From an uncultured Flavobacteriaceae bacterium (lineage in GTDB: Bacteria > Bacteroidota > Bacteroidia > Flavobacteriales > Flavobacteriaceae): a stretch of 64,000 nt of DNA. Both the position numbers and the translations under genes were made by a program. Below the pieces are notes generated by a model. That model had not been told where the DNA came from. It searched no databases and saw nothing but the letters and a program-made list of their open reading frames with translations. The stretch is from the NCBI GenBank assembly GCA_947494565.1, contig CANLVG010000008.1, positions 248,001 through 312,000 on the forward strand. The letters are read 5' to 3'. Of the stretch, positions 9,070 through 17,895 are shown one piece after another (position 1 is the stretch's first letter; the number at the start of each line of letters is the position of its first letter).

Positions 9070-10364
9070 TGTTTTACAGTGCTCCCTTTTGGTAGGGTAT
9101 TCGAAAGCACAAATACGATGAAGGCCGGCAATACCCAACCCAAACTGAATTTACTAAAAGGTATGTAAGGTTGGAGGCCACTCGTCAATTCTCCAAGACC
9201 GATACTCCCTAGAAAATCAGGGATGCTAAAAATCATTGTGGTGACGACCACCGTTTTGAAGACCATGGGCGAAGCGTACTTCTCGGGTACCACATTCAAA
9301 AGGATAAGGATAATGGTAATCGGATAAATAAACATCAGCGCGGGAATGGCGATAATGACAATAGAGTGAAAGTCGAGCTGCCCGATTAAAACCCCGATAC
9401 AACAGGCCAAGATTCCAGTGATGACATAGGCTTTTTGTGACTCTTTAAACAGCCCTTTAAAGTAGTCGGCCGTTCCGGTAACAATGCCCACCGCGGTTGT
9501 AAAACAGGCCAGGGCTATTAAAATACTGAGCACTTTGTTTCCGAATGAGCCTAGGGATGTGATACTGATTCCGCGTAAGAGATTGGCACGTTGCATATCA
9601 CCACTTAGGGTTTGATCGACTTCGATATCCGTCCCGAAAAATGAACCTACGGAAATCAAACCCGCGTAGATCAGTAGTAGGCCCAAACCGGCAATAAAAC
9701 CTGATTTCCGAAGGATATCCTTTTTTGCTTCGAACGAATGGTGCCCTCTTAAATTCAATGAAATAATGACTACGGCACCAACTACTACGGCCCCAATGGC
9801 ATCAAAAGTTTGGTACCCTTCCAATAAACCACTGACGACTGGAGCTTCAAATGTGGAGGGATTCATCACCCCGTCCGAGGAAAAGAGTCCTATACCAATG
9901 ACCCCTAAGAGCATAATAACAATCAATGGCGTCAAGAACTTCCCTATAAAACTCAATATTTTTGAACGATTTAAAACGAAGAGCAAAACTAGGGCAAAAT
10001 ATACGCTGCTGGTCAATAAGGGACTGGTACCAAAATTGGGATGAATAGCGATTTCATGTGTAGCGGATGCCGTTCTCGGTGAGGGAATGGTCATCGAAAT
10101 CAGGTAAACGATAATGCAGTAAATGGTACTAAAGGTCGGAGAGACCTTCTTTCCAAAGTCGAACATCGTACCCTGTAAACGCGCATGCGCCAATATACCT
10201 AAAAGCGGAATGAGCACGGCGGTAATCATAAAGCCCAAGGTTACCCACAACCAATCTTCTCCGGCATTGTACCCTAAGAGTGGTGGTAAGAGCAGATTGC
10301 CCGCTCCAAAGAACAAAGAGAATAGCGCAAAAGCGCTAACGAGGGTTTCCTTAGTGGTATTCAT
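9066..10364 (-). CDS. brnQ: Branched-chain amino acid transport system carrier BrnQ (LIVCS family)
   Basis: 432 residues, the usual size. It has about 12 hydrophobic segments and the family's N-terminal signature FALFSLFFGAGNLLLPPLLG, plus internal motifs such as GYQTFDAIGAVVVGAVVI. It is an inner-membrane cation-coupled symporter for leucine, isoleucine and valine. It is monocistronic: convergent with the LytTR regulator (4-bp overlap) and with its own promoter-like sequence upstream. Confidence 0.94.
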   Translation of the reverse strand: MNTTKETLVSAFALFSLFFGAGNLLLPPLLGYNAGEDWLWVTLGFMITAVLIPLLGILAHARLQGTMFDFGKKVSPTFSTIYCIIVYLISMTIPSPRTASATHEIAIHPNFGTSPLLTSSVYFALVLLFVLNRSKILSFIGKFLTPLIVIMLLGVIGIGLFSSDGVMNPSTFEAPVVSGLLEGYQTFDAIGAVVVGAVVIISLNLRGHHSFEAKKDILRKSGFIAGLGLLLIYAGLISVGSFFGTDIEVDQTLSGDMQRANLLRGISITSLGSFGNKVLSILIALACFTTAVGIVTGTADYFKGLFKESQKAYVITGILACCIGVLIGQLDFHSIVIIAIPALMFIYPITIILILLNVVPEKYASPMVFKTVVVTTMIFSIPDFLGSIGLGELTSGLQPYIPFSKFSLGWVLPAFIVFVLSNTLPKGSTVKH

Positions 10365-10386
10365 TCATGGGTTGTTGTTTCGGTTG

Positions 10387-10417
10387 GAAAGATAACCGAA
10401 AAATAAGCCATGGACAA
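10387..10417 (-). promoter_or_regulatory. Bacteroidetes-type promoter candidate for brnQ
   Basis: On the minus strand TTG is followed after 20 nt by TATCTTTC, one mismatch from TAnnTTTG. The -7 box ends 22 bp before the brnQ ATG. Confidence 0.45.
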
Positions 10418-10630
10418 TAGTGTATTTCATCGTATAAATGATACCGTTCATCGAATAAAATGCAGTTCATCGAAAATCCAGATGGAAACGACCATGACGC
10501 TCAATAAAAGAGAAGAGGAAGGCGTTCTAAGATGGTATTAGCAATCACTACGTGATGAACAATTGACCCAAATTTTCCAAAATGTGTTTTTGGTCCCCAA
10601 ATACCGGAAGCCATTTCAATACCTACAAAC

Positions 10631-10849
10631 ATGAAAAAAGTTTTTTGCAGCATTTTTGGACACCACTATTCGGTTTCAAAAAAAGTTACCCAACACATCA
10701 AAGAATACAAGTGCATTCACTGCGGTAAGGAAGTTACCACCGACGTGAGTGGAAACCTTTCCATTTTGACTCCTGAATTACAGGATATCAATAAAACCTT
10801 GGAAAATATATATCAAAAAAGACATAGGGCCGCTGAACAGGCGGCATAA
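10631..10849 (+). CDS. Small Cys/His-containing protein (zinc-ribbon-like)
   Basis: 72 residues with no signal peptide. The first half, MKKVFCSIFGHHYSVSKK followed by KCIHCGKEV, holds a Cys, a His pair and a CxxC, enough for one tetrahedral metal site. The C-terminal half is a polar helix (LQDINKTLENIYQKRHRAAE). Small FGHHY...CxxCG proteins of this kind are common in flavobacteria and are unnamed; function unknown. A near-consensus promoter (TTG, 19 nt, TGTTTTTG) lies about 45 bp upstream. It is followed by a structured 3' region and a strong terminator. Confidence 0.7.
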   Translation: MKKVFCSIFGHHYSVSKKVTQHIKEYKCIHCGKEVTTDVSGNLSILTPELQDINKTLENIYQKRHRAAEQAA

Positions 10850-10850
10850 C

Positions 10851-11018
10851 CCTGAATCAAGTTCAGGACTTACTATGCTTTGGCACCTGAATTCGGAATT
10901 CGTAAGATTTTGAATTCGCAACGTATTCCCGGAAATCAAGTTAGCTCCGCTACTCTTATCTGTCGTTCGCCCCACAACAGTTAGAAAGGATTGCGCTTGA
11001 CCTTCCGGGAATTTTTTT
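10851..11018 (+). other. Structured intergenic region with long-range helix
   Basis: After the stop codon a hairpin CCTGAA-tcaag-TTCAGG lies at 10851-10867. Further on, a perfect 10-bp helix pairs ATTCCCGGAA (10925-10934) with TTCCGGGAAT (11003-11012) and is extended inward by TCAAG/CTTGA; it encloses about 68 nt and is followed by a run of T (11012-11018). It may be a long structured 3' UTR, a small RNA or an intergenic repeat. No coding gene is seen. Confidence 0.4.
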
Positions 11019-11053
11019 AAAGAAAACCGACCAATAAGGTCGGTTTTCTTTTT
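11019..11053 (+). terminator. Intrinsic terminator
   Basis: Fourteen-bp stem AAAGAAAACCGACC / GGTCGGTTTTCTTT with loop AATAA, followed by further T. It ends the transcript of the small Cys/His protein and the structured region. Confidence 0.88.
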
Positions 11054-11148
11054 GATGATGATTTCGCACGTATCATATGAACAGAATCACTTCGATCCCA
11101 GATATTCGAGCTCGGTTGATATGAAATTGAACAAACACTTTTTTAGGG

Positions 11149-13539
11149 CTATTCGCTGCGCAAGCTTTTGACCGGATCTACAAAAGCGGCTTTGAGCGCT
11201 TGAAAGCTAACGGTCAATAAGGCAACCACCAAAGCGCCTACTACTGCCAAGCCAAAAACCCACCAAGAGATTTCTATTCGGTACTCATAGTTCTGCAACC
11301 ATCGGTTCATAAAATGGTAGGCAACGGGTACCGCGATAATGCAAGAAATCAATACGAGTACCACAAAATCTTTGGAGAGCAATTTCCATACACTGAGCAC
11401 AGAAGCGCCAAGCACCTTTCGGACTCCTATTTCTTTGGTGCGTTGTTCCGCAACAAACGATGCAAGTCCGAATAGCCCCAAACAACAAATAAAAATAGCC
11501 AGAAAAGCGAATATTCCCGAAAGGTGTCTTATTCGTTCTTCAGCCTTGAATTTTCCGGCGAAGGCCTCATCGACAAATTGGTATTGAAACGGAACATTCG
11601 GTACGTACTTCTGAAAAACCGTCTCAATTTGTGCGAGCGATTGGGTGATGCTTTTTGACGGCGATAGCCGAAGCTCGATCCAATTCGTATTGGTGTAGTC
11701 AATCAAGTAAATCGCTTGTCTTACGGGTTCAAAAGGAGACTCGGTCACCATATTTTTAACGACGCCTATGACCTCATGTTCTTGACCCGCCCATCGAATC
11801 GTCTTGCCGACAGGATTTTCCAACCCCATATACGCCACGGCCGCTTCGTTCAACACAAAGGCCGTTGAATCGGTAGCAAATTCCCTTGAAAAGCCCCGGC
11901 CTTTTATAAGCTCCCAGCCCACGGTCTTACCATAGTCATGAGAGACAAAGAACGTAATCATATTGGTGTCGAACTCAGGATCTTTGCCTTCCCAGTCAAA
12001 TCCTCCCGTGCTGTTCCAGACTTCGGTCAACGGACTCGAGGATTCCGACATTTCGTCAACCACCCGCTCTTGAATTAGTGCCTCGCGAAGCAAGTTGTAT
12101 TTGCCCTCATAATCTTCAGTAGTTTTTTCGATCATGACCAATTGGCTTTTCTCATAGCCGACCGGACGGTCTTTTGAATGTTCGATTTGGTCTCGTATCA
12201 CCAGTGTTCCAATGATAAGAACCAAAGAAATCGTGAATTGCCCTATCACTAAGACTTTGCGAAAAGAGAGGGCCGACCTGCCGGATTTGATGGTTCCCTT
12301 CAATACTTTTACGGGTTTAAAGGAAGAGAGGTACAGTGCCGGATAACTTCCTGCCAAGACCGCTGTAATAAAGATTAAACCTAAACATATCAGCCAAAAG
12401 GCCAGGTTTGCTATGGGAAAGACAATGGCTTTGTCAGCCAATACATTGAAGTAAGGAATCAATGTTAAAACCAAACTTACCGCTACTAAGAAGGCAAAAA
12501 ACGTTACCAATACCGATTCAATAAAAAATTGGACTATCAATTGATGCTTGCTTGAACCGACTGTTTTTCGGACACCTACTTCCTTTGCACGTTTCTCCGA
12601 TTGGGCGGTCGACAGGTTCATGAAGTTGATACAGGCCAATAGCAATACAAAAAGCCCTATGATTCCGAAAAGCCAAACATATTGCATGAGCCCGTCAGTC
12701 TGTACCCCGTTCTTCCAACTTGATTTTAGATGCCAGTCTTTCATGGGGTGTAGAAATAGCTCAGGGTTACTTCGTTTGCCCACTTCCGACAGGTTATTGT
12801 AAATAATGGATTTGATTTTATCGCTGACGACGCCCATCTCCGATTTTTCCGAAACCTGCACATAGAGTTGGTAAGAGTTATTGTCCCATAAGTTTCTATC
12901 ACGAGCTTCTCGCACCCAATCCGTAGAAGAAACGTATAGTTTCCAAGGCGCAATGAATTGTAGCCCCCTAAATTCGGAATTGTAGGGAAGGTCATCAAAT
13001 ACCCCCGTGACCAAAACGTTCAATGCGTTGTTGATCTGCATATGTTGCCCCACAGGTTCTGCATCACCAAAATATGCGTTGGCCGTAGCTTTCGAAATGA
13101 CAATGGAATTGGGTTCGGCCAATCCATTTTCGGTTCCCCTTAGCATCTGTAATGAGAGCATTCGTAGAACATCAGCTTCCATATAAGCTCCATGTCGTGT
13201 ACTGTTTTTTTCCCCGACTGAAAGAATATGATCTCCACGACCCGAACTCATCACGATATATTTGAAATCACTACCGTAGGTATTCCTCAGTTCGTCACCA
13301 ATGGGATATGGTAGTATGGAACGCGTCCGCATATCTCCATTCGAGGTTTTGTGCACCATGACCTGGGCGATATCCTTATAGTTGTCGTGATCAGTATTAA
13401 AAGTGACTTCGTCGTAAATCCATAACCCTATCATCATCACCACTGCGATTCCAACGGCAAGTCCTCCGATATTGATAATCGAATAGCCTTTGTTCTTTTT
13501 GAGGTTTCGCCAAGCGATTTTTAGATGGTTTTTCAACAT
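11149..13539 (-). CDS. MacB/FtsX-type ABC transporter permease
   Basis: 796 residues from the ATG at 13537-13539 (MLKNHLKIAWRNLKKNKGYS), the canonical start of this family; an in-frame ATG 78 nt upstream would add an unrelated tail. Two tandem units are seen, each with a MacB-type periplasmic domain and FtsX membrane helices: TM1 near residues 20-45, a helix group near 290-420 containing KEVGVRKTVGSSK, and a final group near 680-790 containing KEIGVRKVLGAS. Such 800-residue permeases pair with a LolD-like ATPase and move lipids, peptides or antibiotics in efflux or lipoprotein trafficking. No ATPase gene lies beside it. Confidence 0.92.
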   Translation of the reverse strand: MLKNHLKIAWRNLKKNKGYSIINIGGLAVGIAVVMMIGLWIYDEVTFNTDHDNYKDIAQVMVHKTSNGDMRTRSILPYPIGDELRNTYGSDFKYIVMSSGRGDHILSVGEKNSTRHGAYMEADVLRMLSLQMLRGTENGLAEPNSIVISKATANAYFGDAEPVGQHMQINNALNVLVTGVFDDLPYNSEFRGLQFIAPWKLYVSSTDWVREARDRNLWDNNSYQLYVQVSEKSEMGVVSDKIKSIIYNNLSEVGKRSNPELFLHPMKDWHLKSSWKNGVQTDGLMQYVWLFGIIGLFVLLLACINFMNLSTAQSEKRAKEVGVRKTVGSSKHQLIVQFFIESVLVTFFAFLVAVSLVLTLIPYFNVLADKAIVFPIANLAFWLICLGLIFITAVLAGSYPALYLSSFKPVKVLKGTIKSGRSALSFRKVLVIGQFTISLVLIIGTLVIRDQIEHSKDRPVGYEKSQLVMIEKTTEDYEGKYNLLREALIQERVVDEMSESSSPLTEVWNSTGGFDWEGKDPEFDTNMITFFVSHDYGKTVGWELIKGRGFSREFATDSTAFVLNEAAVAYMGLENPVGKTIRWAGQEHEVIGVVKNMVTESPFEPVRQAIYLIDYTNTNWIELRLSPSKSITQSLAQIETVFQKYVPNVPFQYQFVDEAFAGKFKAEERIRHLSGIFAFLAIFICCLGLFGLASFVAEQRTKEIGVRKVLGASVLSVWKLLSKDFVVLVLISCIIAVPVAYHFMNRWLQNYEYRIEISWWVFGLAVVGALVVALLTVSFQALKAAFVDPVKSLRSE

Positions 13540-13946
13540 GGATACAACATTATGATTTACTCGTGGTTTGAGCGCTTCTTTAACTATTTCAGGTAAAGAA
13601 ATTGAGACACCTCCCACATGGACAAGATGAGCCCTAAAATTATGCCAAGTATGTAAGCTGTTTTAAATCAATGTGTTAGTGTTATTTGGGATGAATTTCA
13701 GCGATGTAGTGTAAAGAAAATTTACAATTGATGTCCATTAATTATACACTGCCACCCTGGTTGAGATTACTTTTACTTGGATAATGAGTAGATCAACTAC
13801 TTTCACATGCTACACAAGAAAATGGATAGCGGCGAAATTCAATACGTAAAACTTACTTTTTTTGGTGGTTACATGAGTCGTCCGCAAATATGAATATCTT
13901 TAAAGTGATTTTAAGGTGAACCGAATAACCCTATTAAATAATTCTA
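13540..13946. other. 407-bp intergenic region between divergent genes
   Basis: Separates the permease gene (minus) from a membrane AraC regulator (plus). It is AT-rich and should hold both promoters, but I find no convincing TTG/TAnnTTTG pair and no RNA gene. A small AGTAG-atcaa-CTACT palindrome is the only symmetry noted. Confidence 0.5.
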
Positions 13947-15080
13947 TTGAAGTTAGTAGTCGATTTTATGCTGATATTCGGAATCGTACTGAACGCGTTG
14001 GCATTATTCGGGCTACTAAGAGTCAAGAACAAAAAGCTGCCGCAATTGATCTTGATCGTCTTTTGGGCGTTTACCGTATTTGTTTTCCTTTACTTTTACG
14101 CAAGTTTACATCAGCTTTATATCCTCAAGACCATCAGTTTTTGCCTTGAAAACGGAGTGCGCTTGTTTATTCCTCCGTTGGTGTATCTCTATATACAATC
14201 CATTTTTTACCCGAGAAAGAACCTGGTCCAGAAGAATTTCGGGCATTTTGTACCCTTTCTACTGTTCTTGATTCTCTACAACCTCCCTAAAGTCCTTGGT
14301 TTGAAGCTTTCGTATCTCAATTTTTCGGATCACTATCTCAACTGGGGACTCTTACAAGATCTCTTCGGAATCGTTTACTTTGGTCTAGCACTGAAAATCT
14401 ATTATTCCCTGAAAAAAACAGTAGTCGACCATCATCAGGTGAACCTCACTACTCAAGACTTCTTCTGGTTAGAAAAATTTCTTTTTAGTTTTCTCATGGT
14501 GCTTCTAGTGGATTTGATGATAACCCTTAATGAACTGATTTTTGGGTACAGCGTGTTTTGGGACGCCTATATCACTGTCTTTTTCTTGTTATGCGCTATG
14601 CTGTATATTGGATATTACGGACTCACACAATCTACCGTGTTCCTGCCTTCGTTTTTAGCCCATGATACCGGTGTAGTATCGATAAAAAGAACGAAATCGG
14701 TCTACCTCAACAAAAATGAAATTACCTATTTCAAGAATAAGTACAATGACCTGATGGAAACGGATCGTCTCTATTTGGAAAAGGACTTGAGTTTGACCGC
14801 ACTGGCGCATAAGATGGAGATCTCGACGCGAAAGCTCTCGGCATTTTTCAACGAGGTTCTGGGGAGTTCCTTTAATGAGTCCATAAATCGTTATCGGGTT
14901 GAAGAGGCCAAAAGAAAACTAAGTGCGAATGCCCTTCAACAGTATACCATCGCCGGAATAGGGTTCTCTTGTGGGTTCAAATCAAAAAGTAGTTTTTACA
15001 GAATCTTCAAGAAGTTTACCGGTATTTCGCCTTTAGCCTATATTGAGAAGACATTGAAAGAGTCCCAAGACGAGCGATAG
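13947..15080 (+). CDS. Membrane-anchored AraC-family transcriptional regulator
   Basis: 377 residues. The N-terminal 220 residues form about seven hydrophobic helices (for example LVVDFMLIFGIVLNALALFGLL), and the C-terminal 100 residues are an AraC/XylS double helix-turn-helix: LTALAHKMEISTRKLSAFFN and IAGIGFSCGFKSKSSFYRIF, ending in the family hallmark FTGISPLAY. This is an integral-membrane one-component regulator of the kind common in Bacteroidota. It lies 132 bp upstream of the acyltransferase operon and points at it, so control of that operon is a reasonable inference. Two further regulators of the same design are at 25929-27137 and 29092-30231. Confidence 0.9.
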   Translation: MKLVVDFMLIFGIVLNALALFGLLRVKNKKLPQLILIVFWAFTVFVFLYFYASLHQLYILKTISFCLENGVRLFIPPLVYLYIQSIFYPRKNLVQKNFGHFVPFLLFLILYNLPKVLGLKLSYLNFSDHYLNWGLLQDLFGIVYFGLALKIYYSLKKTVVDHHQVNLTTQDFFWLEKFLFSFLMVLLVDLMITLNELIFGYSVFWDAYITVFFLLCAMLYIGYYGLTQSTVFLPSFLAHDTGVVSIKRTKSVYLNKNEITYFKNKYNDLMETDRLYLEKDLSLTALAHKMEISTRKLSAFFNEVLGSSFNESINRYRVEEAKRKLSANALQQYTIAGIGFSCGFKSKSSFYRIFKKFTGISPLAYIEKTLKESQDER

Positions 15081-15212
15081 GACAAAAAAACGGACCAAAA
15101 CGTGTCTTTCGATCTTTTTAAACGCATCTTTAGCCTTCTAAAGCAATCGGAGATGCCCTTAAGAAAAATACTCCGGTACTCATGAACCGAACGAGATCCA
15201 AATAGTGACGTA

Positions 15213-16364
15213 TTGAGCATTGAATCAAAAATAGCTAAGCGAAATATAGGGATAGATATTTTCAGGGGAATCTGTATCCTCGCAGTCATTCTTCTGCATT
15301 TGAATATCCATTTTGCCTTCACCAAGACCTTTTTGAAAGATGCCTTGCCCAAAAAATTGTTTACGCTTCTTTTCTGGAACGGATACAACGGTGTCGTGGT
15401 ATTTTTTACCATCTCGGGCTTCCTGATTACCTCTTCTATCATCAAGAAATGGGGCGGCTTATCACAACTAAGCCTCAAAGGATTCTATTGGTTGCGTTTC
15501 TCTAGAATCATGCCGCTACTTGTATTCCTCCTGCTCGTATTATCCGTATTACACCTTGTGGGGATAGAAGGATTTGTGATCGATGTCTCAAAAACCTCAT
15601 TGCCTAGGGCCATCTTCGCCGTATTGACCTTTCATTTGAACTGGCTGGAAATACAGGTCGGTTATCTTCCGGCCAATTGGGACGTACTTTGGTCCATCTC
15701 GATTGAGGAAAGTTTCTATTTTGTATTTCCCTTGGTATGTCTCTTTTTAAAAAAGGAGTGGCAATTCGTTGGTGTTCTGATACTCTTACTCATTGTTTCG
15801 CCCTGGGCAAGAACAGCATTGTACCCTGATTCAGAATTGGGTTCCAAAAACCATTTCGCCTTTCTTGATGCCATCGCACTAGGCTGTATGACCGCTATTG
15901 TTGCCTATAGGGTTGTCATTCCGAAACTTTGGAACACCTATTTTCTATATATGGGCTGGTCCCTGATCATATTGACCTTTGTCTTTAAAAGTTTCGTCTA
16001 TAAATCCGGATTAGTAGGATTGGGACTCGACATGACCCTGCAGTCGATTGGAGTTTCCCTAGTATTGCTATGGATGTTTGCATCCCATCGTTCAGGGAAA
16101 CAAAGAAACAGAAGCTTCTTGAAATGGCTAAGGCATATGGGTATCTATAGCTACGAGATTTATTTGACCCACATGTTCGTCATCATTTTCGGAGCGCAAC
16201 TTTTCAAGCATTTGAACTTGGGAGAACACTGGCTTGTGCCTTATTCGGTGCTCTTGATCGCGTTGTCTTATGGGATAGGAAAGGTAACCTTTACCCTTTT
16301 CTCGGAACCCGTGAACCAACGGTTACGAAAGTCATTTAACAGATCGAAACATGAAAAAAAGTAG
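15213..16364 (+). CDS. Acyltransferase 3 family membrane protein (OafA/YrhL-like)
   Basis: 383 residues with about ten membrane helices. The family signature is near the start (RNIGIDIFRGICILAVILLH), with the active-site His in ILLHLN, and the later SISIEESFYFVFP motif is also typical. These inner-membrane enzymes O-acetylate surface polysaccharides, peptidoglycan or other exported molecules; the acceptor here is unknown. No ATG is available near the N-terminus: a TGA at 15183-15185 closes the frame upstream, so the start is probably the TTG at 15213. It overlaps the next gene by 14 nt, as first gene of a three-gene operon. Confidence 0.88.
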   Translation: MSIESKIAKRNIGIDIFRGICILAVILLHLNIHFAFTKTFLKDALPKKLFTLLFWNGYNGVVVFFTISGFLITSSIIKKWGGLSQLSLKGFYWLRFSRIMPLLVFLLLVLSVLHLVGIEGFVIDVSKTSLPRAIFAVLTFHLNWLEIQVGYLPANWDVLWSISIEESFYFVFPLVCLFLKKEWQFVGVLILLLIVSPWARTALYPDSELGSKNHFAFLDAIALGCMTAIVAYRVVIPKLWNTYFLYMGWSLIILTFVFKSFVYKSGLVGLGLDMTLQSIGVSLVLLWMFASHRSGKQRNRSFLKWLRHMGIYSYEIYLTHMFVIIFGAQLFKHLNLGEHWLVPYSVLLIALSYGIGKVTFTLFSEPVNQRLRKSFNRSKHEKK

Positions 16365-17895
16365 TAACGGTTTGGGTCACCCTGCCGTATATGGCAGATT
16401 AAACTTAACAATTGGCAAATTAGAATGGCCGCATTCCAAATTACGGTCTTCCTTCGCGATGCTAGTCACCATCTTGATTTCGACCTTGCTTTTTAGCTCG
16501 TGCACAAGCTCTCAACGTTCGCAACCAGCGGTTAATAGGATCAAGCTGTCAGAATACACCCGCTCTTTTGTCAAGATCGACACTTCCAAAATTGCTTTGA
16601 TCGGTGCCAAGGTCTTTGACGGTAGGGGAACTCAACCGAAATCAGCCCAGACAGTTTTAATTCAAAACGGGGTAATTCTGGAGGTCGGAGACTCCGAAGC
16701 TATTTCTGTTCCAAAAGGATTTCAAAAGCTCGCAATGAACGGGAAGACCATTATTCCTGGTATTGTTGGTACACACAACCATATGCGTTTTCCCAGAGGA
16801 GCGCTTTTTTTCTCCTCACCAAGGCTTTACCTCGCCAGCGGTGTAACCACCATCCAGACCTGTGGAACGGGGCATCCGAAAGAAGAAATAGCCATCGATA
16901 GTGCCATTAAAAGCGGGAAGCTCCCAGGTCCGGAAATCATAGGATCAAGTCCCTATTTTACAGGTCCCGAGGGAAAAGCGAACTTTATTAGAAACACGGA
17001 TGAAAAACTGGTTCGGGATACTATAAGTGCCTTGGCTAAAATCGGGGTGAAATGGATCAAGGTGTATCAACGTACACGTCCGGAAGACTTAAGAATTATC
17101 GTTGATGAAGCACATAAGAACGGATTGAAGGTGACAGGGCACCTTTGTGCCACAACCTATACAGAAGCGGCCCACCTAGGCATTGATGCCATTGAACACG
17201 GGTTTATCCATAGTTTTGACCATGCTGAGGAGCACGTCAAAGGGACCTGTTCCGGTAATAGGAATTTCAGATCCCAGCTCAATATCGATAGTGAGGAAGT
17301 CAGGCAAGTTCAAAGTGCCTTGATCGATAACAATGTGGCCCTTTCTTCAACGCCATCGATCTTTGAAACACAGGCCAGAGGCGCAGCGGATCCTCGGGAT
17401 TTGGAAGTGTTAGCACCATTTTATGTCGAGGCTTATAGCGAACGAAGGGTAAGAAAAGAAAAACAAGGGGCTGATTGGTATTTTAAGGAGATATGGTTGA
17501 CCAAATCGCTTGCGTATGACTTGGCCTTTTACACCGCCGGAGGCCTTCTGACAGCAGGACCGGACCCTGGATTGCATAATTTGCCCGGATATGGAGATCA
17601 AAAGAACTACGAACTGTTCATTGAAGGCGGGTTTACACCAGCGCAAGCCATTCAAGTGATGACATTCAATGGAGCCAAATCATTGGGGCTTGCCGATGAG
17701 ATTGGGAGTATTGAAAAGGGAAAGAAGGCCAATTTGGTTCTACTTGACGGTGATTTGGAAAAAATGCCGTCGGTTATTCGCAAGGTCGATATCGTATTTA
17801 AAGAAGGGATAGGTTTTGACCCTCAAAAGATGATAAGGTCCGTTCGTGGATTAGTCGGGTCGGAAATGGACGAGCAATTGTTTTTGGGAAAATGA
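16351..17895 (+). CDS. Amidohydrolase family lipoprotein
   Basis: Up to 514 residues. Residue 37 is a second ATG (16459) that starts a standard lipoprotein signal (MLVTILISTLLFSSC); the longer start adds a polar leader, so the shorter one may be correct. The enzyme domain has the metal-dependent amidohydrolase motifs: GTHNHMRF (HxH), lysine in KWIKVYQRT, His in VTGHLCATT and in IEHGFIHS, and Asp in TAGPDPGLH. It ends with GSIEKGKKANLVLLDGD, typical of the family. Lipid-anchored in the periplasm or on the surface; substrate unknown. It overlaps its upstream neighbour by 14 nt and its downstream neighbour by 4 nt. Confidence 0.88.
   Translation: MKKSSNGLGHPAVYGRLNLTIGKLEWPHSKLRSSFAMLVTILISTLLFSSCTSSQRSQPAVNRIKLSEYTRSFVKIDTSKIALIGAKVFDGRGTQPKSAQTVLIQNGVILEVGDSEAISVPKGFQKLAMNGKTIIPGIVGTHNHMRFPRGALFFSSPRLYLASGVTTIQTCGTGHPKEEIAIDSAIKSGKLPGPEIIGSSPYFTGPEGKANFIRNTDEKLVRDTISALAKIGVKWIKVYQRTRPEDLRIIVDEAHKNGLKVTGHLCATTYTEAAHLGIDAIEHGFIHSFDHAEEHVKGTCSGNRNFRSQLNIDSEEVRQVQSALIDNNVALSSTPSIFETQARGAADPRDLEVLAPFYVEAYSERRVRKEKQGADWYFKEIWLTKSLAYDLAFYTAGGLLTAGPDPGLHNLPGYGDQKNYELFIEGGFTPAQAIQVMTFNGAKSLGLADEIGSIEKGKKANLVLLDGDLEKMPSVIRKVDIVFKEGIGFDPQKMIRSVRGLVGSEMDEQLFLGK

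Noticed and set aside
10778-10975. Minus-strand open frame over the structured region
   Set aside because: It runs through palindromes and the opposite coding gene, with no recognisable features.
13540-13617. N-terminal extension of the ABC permease
   Set aside because: The family begins at MLKNHLKIAWRNLKK; the 26 extra residues are unrelated to the family.
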